Assembly (NCBI RefSeq): GCF_000338295.1
Contig: NZ_ANMO01000116.1
Span: forward strand, 86,191 to 150,190
DNA: 64,000 bases
Direction of reading: 5' to 3'
Source of the DNA: Rhodopirellula europaea 6C
Lineage (GTDB): Bacteria > Planctomycetota > Planctomycetia > Pirellulales > Pirellulaceae
The position numbers and the translations under genes were made by a program. This document shows positions 19,000 through 29,262 of the stretch, piece by piece; position 1 is the first letter of the stretch, and each line of letters opens with the position of its first letter. The notes below the pieces were generated by a model. The model saw only the letters and a list, made by a program, of their open reading frames with translations. It was not told the DNA's origin and did not search any database.

Positions 19000-19959
19000 T
19001 CACGAAGTGGTGACGGGAGGCGGCGAATGGATGGCCATCGGCGGTGGCGCACCGTTGTCGAGCGGACGCAATTGTCCTTCGGCGTCCATTCGGGATCGAC
19101 CGACGAACCGCACCAAACCGGGAGCGATGGTGAATGCCATCTCCTCAATGCGATGAAACAACTTAGCGATGCGGTTCTCGAGATACTGAGCCAGGATGGC
19201 GGCGGGAATGGCAACGGCCAGTCCAGCCAGCGTGGTCACGAGTGCCGTGTAGATCCCTTCTGACAATTGTTCGCTGCGGCTGCGATCAGCGGTCAGTGTG
19301 CTGGACTCATGGAAGGCGACGATCATGCCCCACACCGTGCCAAGCAAACCCATCAAGGGTGTCGCCGCAGCGGCAAGTGTCAGCCAACGAACGGGACCGG
19401 CGTAACGATCCGCTTCGCGTTGCAGAGCGTCGCTGGCAGTGCGTTCAATGTCACCGAGTGGTTGGCCGGTCCGCATCAGCATCGCTGAAATCACGCGAGC
19501 GGCAGGCGAAGGGTTTTCGACGCAAATCTCTTGGGCGGTACTGGGCGGAAACGTTTCGTGCGTCGCGGCCAAGTCGCTGATTTGGTTGACGAGCGACCGA
19601 GGCAAAATCTTTTCCGTGCGAAGCGACAACGTTCGTTCAACCGACAGTGTCACAACCAACATGCTCATCAATCCGATCGGGATCATGAACCGACCGCCGC
19701 GTGCGATCAACGACAGCAGGTCGATCCCTGATGGTTGATCAGATCCTGGTTGTTGGATCGGTTCGTCGTTCATCACGGATTGGATGTCAGAAGCATCAAC
19801 GATGCCCCCTGTCGCACCGGCTGGTTCCGCAGCGTCTTGAGCCGACACGGTTTGTGACTGGAACTGTTCCGGTACCGCGGTGATCAACAATGCGGCCCAC
19901 AAGACAGCGATGACCAATGTCGTGCGCCGTCGTCTGCGGTCGTTGGAAAGGAATCTCAC
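19000..19959 (-). CDS. exbB: MotA/TolQ/ExbB proton channel family protein
   Basis: A 319-residue membrane protein forming the proton channel with ExbD. It has a cleavable-type hydrophobic N-terminus (TLVIAVLWAALLITAVPEQ) and a periplasmic spacer, then three spans: GRFMIPIGLMSMLVVTLSVE, WLTLAAAATPLMGLLGTVWG and ALVTTLAGLAVAIPAAILAQ. The GLLGTVWGMI and TTLAGLAVAIPA motifs are family hallmarks. It starts at GTG 19959, overlapping the stop of the upstream 1113-residue TPR gene (GTGA), and exbD follows after 6 bases. The N-terminal extension ending about residue 65 is longer than E. coli ExbB and typical of planctomycete and gamma-proteobacterial TPR-associated ExbB proteins. Confidence 0.92.
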   Translation of the reverse strand: MRFLSNDRRRRRTTLVIAVLWAALLITAVPEQFQSQTVSAQDAAEPAGATGGIVDASDIQSVMNDEPIQQPGSDQPSGIDLLSLIARGGRFMIPIGLMSMLVVTLSVERTLSLRTEKILPRSLVNQISDLAATHETFPPSTAQEICVENPSPAARVISAMLMRTGQPLGDIERTASDALQREADRYAGPVRWLTLAAAATPLMGLLGTVWGMIVAFHESSTLTADRSRSEQLSEGIYTALVTTLAGLAVAIPAAILAQYLENRIAKLFHRIEEMAFTIAPGLVRFVGRSRMDAEGQLRPLDNGAPPPMAIHSPPPVTTS

Positions 19960-22900
19960 GGTGCTTTCAGTGCCTCCGCCCGTTGCTTGGCCTTGGTGGC
20001 CAATTCATGCCCGGGGTGTTGATCGATCACGTACTGGTAAAAATCCTTGGCGAACTCGGCTGCCTTTGCTTTGGCAGCATCCGTTTGCGCTGACTGCTGG
20101 AGCAGTTCCGCACACCGACCCGCTTCAAACCCGCTCTTAGCCTGCCAATTCTTGATGACTGGGTCCGCCTTGTCCGCCCCAAATCCAAACATGACTCGCT
20201 GAAATTCTGGAATCGCTTTGTCGAACGTTTTATTCGCGAAGTAAATTTCACCCATCATGAACCGAGCTCGAGCGGCAATCTCGCTCCGGAAATTGTCCGC
20301 CACCTCGGAATAAAATTTCAATGCCTTTTCGTCATCTCCTGCGTTTTGGGCGGCGAATCCGATCTCGTAGAACACTTGGGGAAGATAGGTCGTGGCTGGG
20401 AATCGTTCTCGGAGAGCGTCGTACCATCCGATCGCGTCCTCATATTGACCCAATTGGGCGGCACTCTGGCCTCCGTGCAGCAGAATCAATTCGCGAACCT
20501 GGCGTTCGGCTTTGTCACGGACCGTTTTCGCGGAATCATTGTCGGCTTCGATTTTCTCGCGTGCCTTGGTGTAAGCCCGCAGAGCGGTTTCGTACTGTTC
20601 CTGTTTGAAACGTGATTCGCCAATCATCATCATCGAATCCAGCAGCAAACCGCCCTGCTGCACTTCGACGTATTGGCGTTTGAAGGCGGCTTCCGCTTCG
20701 GCGTACTTCTGTTGCTTGTAAAAGGACCATCCCAACCGATACAGCGATTTCTCTTTCAAATCCAAATCATTGGATTTGTCGGCTGCGATTTGAAATGCGT
20801 CCGCCGCTTCGACCCACTGCGAATTGCGATAGTGGTCTTGCCCGACAAAGTAAGCCGCGTCGGCGACCAATGCGTTGTCTGGGTACTTCGCGATCAGTTG
20901 TTCAAACTTGGTGAGAGCCTGATCCTCTTGTCCACTTTCACGAAGTGACCAACCGAGTTCGTAAAGTACCTTGTCCATGTCGGGATAGTCAGGGACTTCG
21001 TCGACAATCCGTTGCAAGGATTCAGCTGCTTTGACGGTTTGCGATGCGTTTTGATCCAGCAACGCCAGTTCGTACAGCGCGTGTCCGAGGTTGTTGCCGG
21101 TTGGCTTTGTTTCCAAGAACGCGTTCAAGTCGTTTCGCGAATCGGCGTCTCGATTCAAGTGTCGGTAGGCAATGCCTCGCGAGAGCAACGCATCGTCGCT
21201 CAGGGCGTGATCGGGGTTTTGATCAATCAGCTCTGAGAAAGACTTGGCGGCTTGCTCGTGTTGTTGCGATTGCAGTTCAGCCATGCCTTTGGCATAGCGG
21301 GCAAAAGGCAGCAAGCCAGCATCTCGTTTGGATGTCAGAATCGGTTCGAAGTATTCAATGGCGGCTGCGTATTCCTGTTCGCCGTTGGCCAATTGCCCAA
21401 GTTTGTAGCGGGCTTGATCGGCCATGCGACTTTCGCCGTTGCTGCGGATGAGTTCTTTCCAGATGCCTTCGGCCGCTTTGCGATTTCCTGCCGTCAGTTG
21501 CGATTGACCGGCCATCAGAAAGGCTTCGTCCGATCGGGCCCATTGAGGTGCGGCCTCTCGACTGGCCTGGAATGTTTGGGCAGCTTGAGCGGCATCTCCG
21601 CTGGACAATTCTGCTTGGCCGGCCAGCAGCAATGCTTCCGCCTTCTGCTCCGGCGTGTTCATCGCCTCTAGGTTTTCGCGAACCAACTTGGCTGTCTTTG
21701 CCGGTTCGCCGGCCGCTTTCCAAGCCGTTGCTCCACGCAAAATCCATGTTGCACGTTGGGGATGATCGCGGTGTTTGGTGTTGCTGATCAACGTTTGGTA
21801 ACGCTCGGCCGCGGAGGACGCGTCGCCGGATGCGAGCAAAGCCTCCGCACCAACAAACAATGCGTCCGGTGCGAGTGGATCATCTGAAAACTTGGATTCA
21901 AACGTGTCAGCCAGCTTCACGGCTTGTTCGGTATTTCCAAGTTGAAGTGCGACGAACGCTGCGTTGTAGAGCGCGCGTGGTGCGAGGGGATGGTCCGAAT
22001 GTTCGTTTGCGACTGACTGGTATCGTTCAAAGGCGTCGTTCAAACGGTCAGGTTGCAGCGACAATGCTTCCGCTGCATCCAGTTTGAGGGCGACGGCAAA
22101 GTTGCCTTGTGGACCTTTGGCGATCACTTCCGACGCGACATCGTAGGCGGATTTGGCCGCTTCCGCAGTTTTGGCAGGGTCGCGATTGGCGATGCCCAGA
22201 TCGATTCGAGCCAGCCAGTGTGCCGCTTCAGTCGCGGCGACAGGGTCGGTCCCTTTCAAAACGTCGCGGAATCGCGAAGCGGCACCAGTTAAGTCTCCCG
22301 CTTGATAGAGCGTTTGAGCGGAAGCCAGCGTTGCCGCGGCAGCGTAGGGTGATTGCGGGAATTGTGTCAGAAGCTTTTCGTATGACGCGGACGCTTTCGC
22401 GGGATCACGGTCTTGGGCGTACGCGTAGCCTTGGCGAAAAAAGGAGTAGGCTTTGTCTTCCGCGGTTGCATCGGCGTTGGTTGCGACCGAATCAAAACGC
22501 TTGACGGCTTGCTGCATTTCGCCCTGCAACAAATGCATGTCGCCCATGCGGATCTCGACATCGACCACCAAGTCCGAGTCGGCGCATGCTTGGAGCAGCT
22601 GTTGGTAGGAGGATTGGGCTTGGTCGTAATTCTTTTGTTCCTCCAACGCGACGCCTCGAGCGTACAAAGCGTCACATCGCAGCGCGGAACTCACAATGTC
22701 GTCCAGTTTCATCATCGCGTTGTAGGACTCAATGGCTTTGTCCAGTTCACCGAGCGCGTATTGAGCTTCGCCTCGATAGAAGTACGCCCGGTCGAGTAAC
22801 CGTGAATCAGGGATGTCCTTGATCAGCGTGTCGTAGGTCGCGATCGATTCGCGGAGCAATTTCGGATCCGCTTCTTCACCCGTCCCGGCAGCTGCGTAGA

Positions 22901-23297
22901 GACACCAACCTCGGTTGGACAAGCTTTCTTCGCGAAGGTCGTACTTGGTGTCTTCCAAAGCGACTTTGAAGGCTTCAGCGGCGGCCTTCAAATCGGGCGT
23001 GTCTTGCTGCATGTAGCAAACACCTAAGTAGTGCGATGCTTTGGATGCCAGCGGGCTGCTCGGGTATTCCTTCAGGAATTTCTTCCAGGTGTCGACCGCC
23101 AATCCGATCGCACCGTTGGTTTGGAAGTTGGCTGCGTCTGCATAAAGAGCAACGGCCGCCGAATCTTCAACGGGCTCATCCTGAGCAACCAGGCGATGCT
23201 CCGGCCCGTTCGAGGCCGCGATGATCGCTAGCAACAAGCCAGCGACGCGGAGGAAACGCGAATGGCCGAACAACGGAGTTCGAACGGTGGATGGCAT
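19956..23297 (-). CDS. Exported 1113-residue tetratricopeptide-repeat protein
   Basis: A giant periplasmic TPR protein. A signal peptide (FLRVAGLLLAIIAASNG) is followed by about 25 TPR-like units through the whole length, e.g. SKASHYLGVCYMQQDTPDLK, AYFYRGEAQYALGELDKAIE, SRMADQARYKLGQLANGEQE and QVFYEIGFAAQNAGDDEKAL. No enzymatic domain is seen. The repeats resemble YbgF/CpoB and BamD-type TPRs that count or space peptidoglycan and outer-membrane complexes. It is first in the exbB-exbD-SxxxH operon and its stop overlaps the exbB start, so it probably forms the periplasmic scaffold of the same machine. The start ATG at 23297 gives a good signal peptide. Partner unknown. Confidence 0.9.
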   Translation of the reverse strand: MPSTVRTPLFGHSRFLRVAGLLLAIIAASNGPEHRLVAQDEPVEDSAAVALYADAANFQTNGAIGLAVDTWKKFLKEYPSSPLASKASHYLGVCYMQQDTPDLKAAAEAFKVALEDTKYDLREESLSNRGWCLYAAAGTGEEADPKLLRESIATYDTLIKDIPDSRLLDRAYFYRGEAQYALGELDKAIESYNAMMKLDDIVSSALRCDALYARGVALEEQKNYDQAQSSYQQLLQACADSDLVVDVEIRMGDMHLLQGEMQQAVKRFDSVATNADATAEDKAYSFFRQGYAYAQDRDPAKASASYEKLLTQFPQSPYAAAATLASAQTLYQAGDLTGAASRFRDVLKGTDPVAATEAAHWLARIDLGIANRDPAKTAEAAKSAYDVASEVIAKGPQGNFAVALKLDAAEALSLQPDRLNDAFERYQSVANEHSDHPLAPRALYNAAFVALQLGNTEQAVKLADTFESKFSDDPLAPDALFVGAEALLASGDASSAAERYQTLISNTKHRDHPQRATWILRGATAWKAAGEPAKTAKLVRENLEAMNTPEQKAEALLLAGQAELSSGDAAQAAQTFQASREAAPQWARSDEAFLMAGQSQLTAGNRKAAEGIWKELIRSNGESRMADQARYKLGQLANGEQEYAAAIEYFEPILTSKRDAGLLPFARYAKGMAELQSQQHEQAAKSFSELIDQNPDHALSDDALLSRGIAYRHLNRDADSRNDLNAFLETKPTGNNLGHALYELALLDQNASQTVKAAESLQRIVDEVPDYPDMDKVLYELGWSLRESGQEDQALTKFEQLIAKYPDNALVADAAYFVGQDHYRNSQWVEAADAFQIAADKSNDLDLKEKSLYRLGWSFYKQQKYAEAEAAFKRQYVEVQQGGLLLDSMMMIGESRFKQEQYETALRAYTKAREKIEADNDSAKTVRDKAERQVRELILLHGGQSAAQLGQYEDAIGWYDALRERFPATTYLPQVFYEIGFAAQNAGDDEKALKFYSEVADNFRSEIAARARFMMGEIYFANKTFDKAIPEFQRVMFGFGADKADPVIKNWQAKSGFEAGRCAELLQQSAQTDAAKAKAAEFAKDFYQYVIDQHPGHELATKAKQRAEALKAP

Positions 23298-23348
23298 GGC
23301 AGCAGATAGCGAGTGCGAGAAGCGAATCCGAGAAACCAGCGTTTCACT

Positions 23349-23777
23349 CTAACCGCGTGTGCTGACGTAGGCCATCCTCAACGCGTGCGTCGCTTCGGTC
23401 AACATTTTCGATTCGTCGTCGGACAAGTTGCCTTTGGTCTTTTCCGAAAGCACTTCGAGCGTGTCGATGGAATGTTTCGCCATCGGTTTGTCGACACGGC
23501 CTTCTTCTTGGCCGGGCACGGGGATTTGGCCCAGTGAGCTCATCCCCTGAGTGAACAACATTGAAACCAAGACTTCGAAACTGGCCGGCGGAAGCTTGGA
23601 TCCCGCGGATTCTGCGGCGGCTTCGTTGGTTTCAGCCACAGAATCGCTGTCGGACTCAGTTTCGGTTTGGTTGGCCAGAGTTTCTTTCTCTTTGGCGACT
23701 TGTTCTTTCCAATCCGAGTCCACCACGATTTGGGGCGACTCGTCTGTTTCGTTTTCTTTTGGATCAGAGTTTGTCAT
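23349..23777 (-). CDS. DUF1844 domain-containing protein
   Basis: A 142-residue soluble protein. The acidic N-terminal half (KENETDESPQIVVDSDWKEQ) is low complexity and probably flexible. The C-terminal 75 residues match DUF1844: PASFEVLVSMLFTQGMSSLG, then QIPVPGQEEGRVDKPMAKHS, then DTLEVLSEKTKGNLSDDES. The family is small, helical and of unknown function. It sits 38 bases downstream of pyrG on the same strand and may share its transcript; DUF1844 genes are often near housekeeping genes in planctomycetes. It is separated from the TPR gene by 51 bases. Confidence 0.85.
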   Translation of the reverse strand: MTNSDPKENETDESPQIVVDSDWKEQVAKEKETLANQTETESDSDSVAETNEAAAESAGSKLPPASFEVLVSMLFTQGMSSLGQIPVPGQEEGRVDKPMAKHSIDTLEVLSEKTKGNLSDDESKMLTEATHALRMAYVSTRG

Positions 23778-23815
23778 GGCAAATCAGGTAAAGAGGGGGA
23801 GGAGACTGTATCGGT

Positions 23816-25480
<1,665 letters not shown>

Positions 25481-25676
25481 TCATACCGTGACGGAATGTT
25501 TTCGGAAGCGGCGTTGACGACCCGATCGTTCGATTGCGGGGGATTGTCGCGAGAAGACCCGCTACAGGGTGTTGGGATGCAATTCAGGACGCCGGTTCGG
25601 CCCCAAAACTCCCTGAAAACAAGGCTGGCCGATTAGGCGAAGAGGACGAGGCGGAACCGCAATCAATCCGCGAATT

Positions 25677-26279
25677 TCACTTTTCGATCACGTCGTCGTT
25701 GGGAATCTTCAATTCTTCATCGTCAGGTGACGACAAATCGGAGTCTCCGGTGGGGGCGGGATCATCCGGTTTCGGTTCCACCGCCAAGCAGTCATCGAGA
25801 CGGAGCAAAATTTCGCCCATCAGGTCCTCGAGTCGCTTGGCCGCGGGGGGGGCCGTGAATTGCGGGCGGACTCGTTTGGGGGCCGGTGTTTTGTCCGTGC
25901 CGGCGTTCTGGGTGGTTTTCGGGGCGTCCGGCAGTTCCGGATTGTTGGTGCTGGCTTCGATCAACTGCCGCATCCGATGTGTTTGCCGCAAAATTTTGCG
26001 GACCGCTTCCGGTCTGGGCGACTGTTCCTGTTCGGCAATCTGCTGCAACGATGTTTGGATGACGCGAGCTTCTGCCGCGATTGTCGCCCGTTCTAGATCG
26101 GCCGCGTCCATGCGAATGGACTGAATGACGGCGAGAGCCCTGCTTAGAAAAGTGGCATCAATCGGGTCGCTCATCGTTCGTAATTGAAGCACCTGGTACT
26201 CAAACGAGCCCAGGAGTGTGAGGGAACGCTCGGCGAACGAATCCTGGCGTGATGGCTCATCCATCCATTTGAAACGCAT
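25677..26279 (-). CDS. Hypothetical helical protein
   Basis: A 200-residue protein I do not recognise. The middle is predicted helical and charged (LSRALAVIQSIRMDAADLE, ERATIAAEARVIQTSLQQIA, PEAVRKILRQTHRMRQLIEA) and the C-terminus is Pro/Asp-rich (PTGDSDLSSPDDEELKIP). There is no signal peptide, membrane span or cysteine motif. The start is uncertain: ATGs at 26279, 26264 and 26174 are all possible; AAAGGA abuts the first one. It is a lone minus-strand gene upstream of pyrG with a 205-base gap. Reading-frame length and codon use resemble neighbouring genes, which is the main support. Confidence 0.6.
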   Translation of the reverse strand: MRFKWMDEPSRQDSFAERSLTLLGSFEYQVLQLRTMSDPIDATFLSRALAVIQSIRMDAADLERATIAAEARVIQTSLQQIAEQEQSPRPEAVRKILRQTHRMRQLIEASTNNPELPDAPKTTQNAGTDKTPAPKRVRPQFTAPPAAKRLEDLMGEILLRLDDCLAVEPKPDDPAPTGDSDLSSPDDEELKIPNDDVIEK

Positions 26280-26741
26280 TCCTTTGAAATCGCCGCGGTG
26301 AAAACAATCTCGTTTTCATGGTGCGATTCAAAGCTCAGAGGGTCATGGGGCAAAGGAATTGAAACACGAAAACTTGGTGTTTTGCGTGATCGGTTCTCAT
26401 TCCTAGGCCGTAGAAACCGTGGTCGAAGCGATCAAAGAGTCATTTTGGCGTGATCCGACGTCCGAGCAGCTTTCCGCCCGTTTTGTCTCGTCTGATCGAT
26501 ACAACTGAAACATCGATACAACCGAAACATTCTGCGCCCAACAGGCTCTGGATCTTTGCCCGTTCAACGGGAAGACAAAGCGGATGATTTGGCCACACGC
26601 GTTCATTGTCACATACCCAAGCATTTTGGTCGTCTTCGGCACGCGACGTGCATCTTTTCACAACCGTTTTCACCGCTGAGAGAACAAGCACTCTCGGCGA
26701 CCATCTACTTCAGTCTCAAAGCAAACCTAGATTTCGATCCC
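26280..26741. other. 462-base intergenic region with a short tandem repeat
   Basis: A comparatively AT-rich divergent region between the 25677 gene (minus) and the small 26742 gene (plus). It contains a 17-base tandem duplication at 26497-26530, a GAAAAC/GTTTTC hairpin around 26297, and an imperfect CACGAAAAC/GTTTTGCGTG hairpin near 26363-26388. Frames opening at 26556 and 26606 have no family pattern before the ATG at 26742. Two promoters should lie here; an unannotated small RNA is possible but not shown. Confidence 0.5.
26497..26530. repeat. Two-copy 17-base tandem repeat
   Basis: CGATACAACTGAAACAT at 26497-26513 is followed directly by CGATACAACCGAAACAT at 26514-26530, with one mismatch. 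It lies about 210 bases before the small gene at 26742 and 218 bases from the divergent gene. Head-to-tail copies of this length can bind a regulator twice, or may be slippage. Confidence 0.85.
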
Positions 26742-26936
26742 ATGAATCCTGCATTCATCCAAACTGTTCACGGTTTCACTCACCCCATCATCGCGAGCAA
26801 ACTGCTCAACCGAAAGAAAGAGTCGGGCGAAGCTCACGAAACGACGACCCAGCTTTATCGCGAAGAAACGGCTCGTCGCCTCGAAGAAAACAACTGCAAG
26901 GCAAAACGAGTCACCCCCATCGCCAAGCCAAACTGA
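26742..26936 (+). CDS. Small basic hypothetical protein, 64 residues
   Basis: A 64-residue open frame starting at ATG 26742 (MNPAFIQTVHGFTHPIIASK) and ending in KRVTPIAKPN. It has a hydrophobic start, then a charged helix (ETTTQLYREETARRLEEN) and a basic tail. The frame continues open upstream to 26556, but residues before the ATG look non-coding. It converges on the PQQ-propeller gene with 37 bases between stops. No family is recognised; support is its protein-like composition and the independent long intergenic region upstream. Confidence 0.5.
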   Translation: MNPAFIQTVHGFTHPIIASKLLNRKKESGEAHETTTQLYREETARRLEENNCKAKRVTPIAKPN

Positions 26937-26973
26937 GCACACCGGTCCCACGAAGCAACGTACCCGCCAGGCT

Positions 26974-28344
26974 CTACCTATCGAATCGGTAGAGCGATGT
27001 CGCGGTTCGCAAAATCAACGCGTCGCCGATCACAGCGGGGGATGCCATGATTTGCCCGTCAATCTGATTGGTCACTTCGATGTCACACTCTGTGCCCGGT
27101 TTGATGACGAACACTTCGCCATCGTGGTTGCAGAAGTACATTCGACCATTTGCCAATATCGGCGAGGCAGAAAATTTTCCGCCCAGTCGTTTGGACCAAA
27201 CGTTGGTGCCGTCTTCGCTATCGATGCACGATGCGACTCCGTTGTCGTCGACCACAAACAGTAATCCGTCGACCGCGATTGGAGACGGTTTCGCTGGGAT
27301 GCTCTTCTTCACCGTCCACAGCACATGAGAATCGGTGACGTCGCCAGAGCCATCGACTTTGGCCGCCCACAGTTGTGGTTTGCCAAAACCGGTCGAGAAG
27401 TACACCGCTTCTCCATCAAAGACCGGCCGGGGAACAACTGAGAATCCCTTGCCGTGATAGAGGCGCCAAAACTCTTCGCCCTTTTTCGCGTTGTACGAAA
27501 CCATCCACTGCGAACCCATGCAAAGCAATTGCTCGCGACCGTTTGAGTCGGTGACGACAATGGGTGTGCAGTAAGCCTTCTTCTGGTCACCGGTGGGTGC
27601 GTCCATTGGCGGACGATCGGTTTCCCATTCCGTCGAGCCTGTCTCCGCGTTCAAAGCGGTCACGTATTGCCGCTCCAAACCATCCTGAATCAGGATGACT
27701 TTCCCGTCGTGAATGATGGGGGAACTGCCCGGGCCTACGGCATGCTTCAGCGGCAGAGTCCGCTCCCAGATCAATTTGCCGTTGGTGCGATCAATGCAGA
27801 ACGTCCCGAAGGTTCCGAAGTGGCAGAGCACACGGTTGCCATCGATCACCGGTGTCGGCGATGCATAGCTGTTGAGCGAATGAATGGCGTCGGGCTGCTC
27901 AACGGTAGTCAGCTCAATCGTTTGTTTCAGCTTCCCAGTTTCGAGATCAACCGCGAAGACTTTGAGTTCGATGGCTTTCGCGATCGCGAGTTGCTTGAAT
28001 TGCCGTTCTTCGTTTTCGGTCTTCCTTAGCAATTCAACGCGCTCGTCTTCCGTGGGGACGATTTCCACAGCGGAGGTCAACCAAATCGTTCCGTCGGCGA
28101 TCACGGGTGAGGACCACGCCTTGCCTTCCAGATCGGTCTTCCAAGTGAGGTTCTTGTCTTCGCCGAACTGAACCGGTGGATTGCCTTCGGTGACAATTCC
28201 GTCGCCTCGTGGCCCTCGGAATTGCGGCCACGACTCAGCCAATCCAAACGTTGGGATCGCCGCCGCCACGATTGCAGTCATGAGACAGCAAAGAAACGAT
28301 TTTGACGGACGGGAGAAACCGGCGGGACGGGAGACGCGAATCAT
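26974..28344 (-). CDS. Exported PQQ-like beta-propeller protein
   Basis: A 456-residue exported protein with a PQQ-binding-like (BamB-type) beta-propeller. From the ATG at 28344 it has a basic N-region and a signal core (SFLCCLMTAIVAAAIPTFGL), then the WPQFRGPRGDGI motif that begins this planctomycete family. Propeller blades follow: WKTDLEGKAWSSPVIADGTI, VFAVDLETGKLKQTIEL, VTALNAETGSTEWETDRPP, ASCIDSEDGTNVWSKRLGG. Upstream in-frame ATGs as far as 28560 would add an implausible Arg/Cys-rich leader. No dehydrogenase catalytic residues are evident, so a scaffold or sugar-binding role is as likely as an enzyme. It stands alone between convergent and divergent neighbours. Confidence 0.88.
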   Translation of the reverse strand: MIRVSRPAGFSRPSKSFLCCLMTAIVAAAIPTFGLAESWPQFRGPRGDGIVTEGNPPVQFGEDKNLTWKTDLEGKAWSSPVIADGTIWLTSAVEIVPTEDERVELLRKTENEERQFKQLAIAKAIELKVFAVDLETGKLKQTIELTTVEQPDAIHSLNSYASPTPVIDGNRVLCHFGTFGTFCIDRTNGKLIWERTLPLKHAVGPGSSPIIHDGKVILIQDGLERQYVTALNAETGSTEWETDRPPMDAPTGDQKKAYCTPIVVTDSNGREQLLCMGSQWMVSYNAKKGEEFWRLYHGKGFSVVPRPVFDGEAVYFSTGFGKPQLWAAKVDGSGDVTDSHVLWTVKKSIPAKPSPIAVDGLLFVVDDNGVASCIDSEDGTNVWSKRLGGKFSASPILANGRMYFCNHDGEVFVIKPGTECDIEVTNQIDGQIMASPAVIGDALILRTATSLYRFDR

Positions 28345-28589
28345 GGATGGACTCAAGCGGGGGAGTAGGCGGGATGTGCCCATCTTAGCAAACGCGTTTG
28401 GCGAGGTGCCGCAAAGTTTCCGCGAGCGGAACAAACCGGACCGAAAATCGCAGAGTGACCAAGTGAAACGTTCAAATTCCCGCATTTTGACCAAACGTGT
28501 CAGGGCACTCGCGAACAATGCAATGCAAGGCGCACTGAGAGGCCAATGTTGCTGAGCCAATGCTTCCTCGGTCCCGAAGGAGACAAACC

Positions 28590-29171
28590 ATGTTCAAACC
28601 AGATACAGAAATCGAGCTGACCTATCCCGATTCCACGTTGGTTGAATCCAACACAACGTTCCGTCGTCGATACCTGCAAATTCGCGAGGTTCGCGATTTG
28701 ATCGCGGATCCGATCACGCCTGAAGAATACCTGCGTCGTCCGCTGACTCAGCGTTCACGCTATTTACTGACCGCCTACGACAAAGAGTCAAAATCGTGGC
28801 GACAGTTTTATGTCGGGTCCAGCAAAGAGCACCTGACCGACGGGCGATTGCGGATCGCTCTGTATGAGAAAGGCGGCACGTCCCCCAAGAAGATCGTTTC
28901 GCGATCGTTCGAAGCCACTCGGCGAGATCGAATTGCTCTCGCCCGTGAAGTGAAAGCGATGCAGGAAAAAGACTTGGCCGGATTGGAGTTGCGGATTATT
29001 CCCGATGAAAGTCGCGTGCTGAAGCAGCAGGCTAAAAAGCCAGCCGCTTCCAAGCCAGCACCGGTCAAGGAAACCTACTCCCGCAAAGACTCACCGGCCC
29101 GCACGGTCAAAGCACCCGCCATGACACGAGGGATGACCGCTTCATCGCCGTTGGTCGCCCCGCCGTTTTGA
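28590..29171 (+). CDS. Hypothetical protein with basic, Pro/Ala-rich tail
   Basis: A 193-residue protein I do not recognise. The start at 28590 is supported by GGAGACAAACC just upstream of the ATG; an earlier ATG at 28560 lacks this. Residues 1-140 look folded, with alternating charged and hydrophobic segments (FRRRYLQIREVRDLIADP, RSRYLLTAYDKESKSWRQF, LAREVKAMQEKDLAGLELRI). YVGSSKEHLTDGRLRIALY is a conserved-looking core. The tail (KKPAASKPAPVKETYSRKD) is basic and disordered. There is no signal peptide. It diverges from the PQQ-propeller gene and converges on the isomerase at 29263. Function unknown. Confidence 0.7.
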   Translation: MFKPDTEIELTYPDSTLVESNTTFRRRYLQIREVRDLIADPITPEEYLRRPLTQRSRYLLTAYDKESKSWRQFYVGSSKEHLTDGRLRIALYEKGGTSPKKIVSRSFEATRRDRIALAREVKAMQEKDLAGLELRIIPDESRVLKQQAKKPAASKPAPVKETYSRKDSPARTVKAPAMTRGMTASSPLVAPPF

Positions 29172-29262
29172 AGCACGACGGCAGGAGTGATCGGGCACAA
29201 CCGTTTTTATCCCTATCGGGGTGAAGAAAGACAGAAAGCGACTGTCCTCTCGTTCGCATCAA

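Noticed and set aside
26972..26996. Perfect 8-bp inverted repeat GCTCTACC/GGTAGAGC at the end of the PQQ-propeller gene
   Set aside because: It includes the last codons and stop of the gene and has no T-tract on either strand; probably chance.
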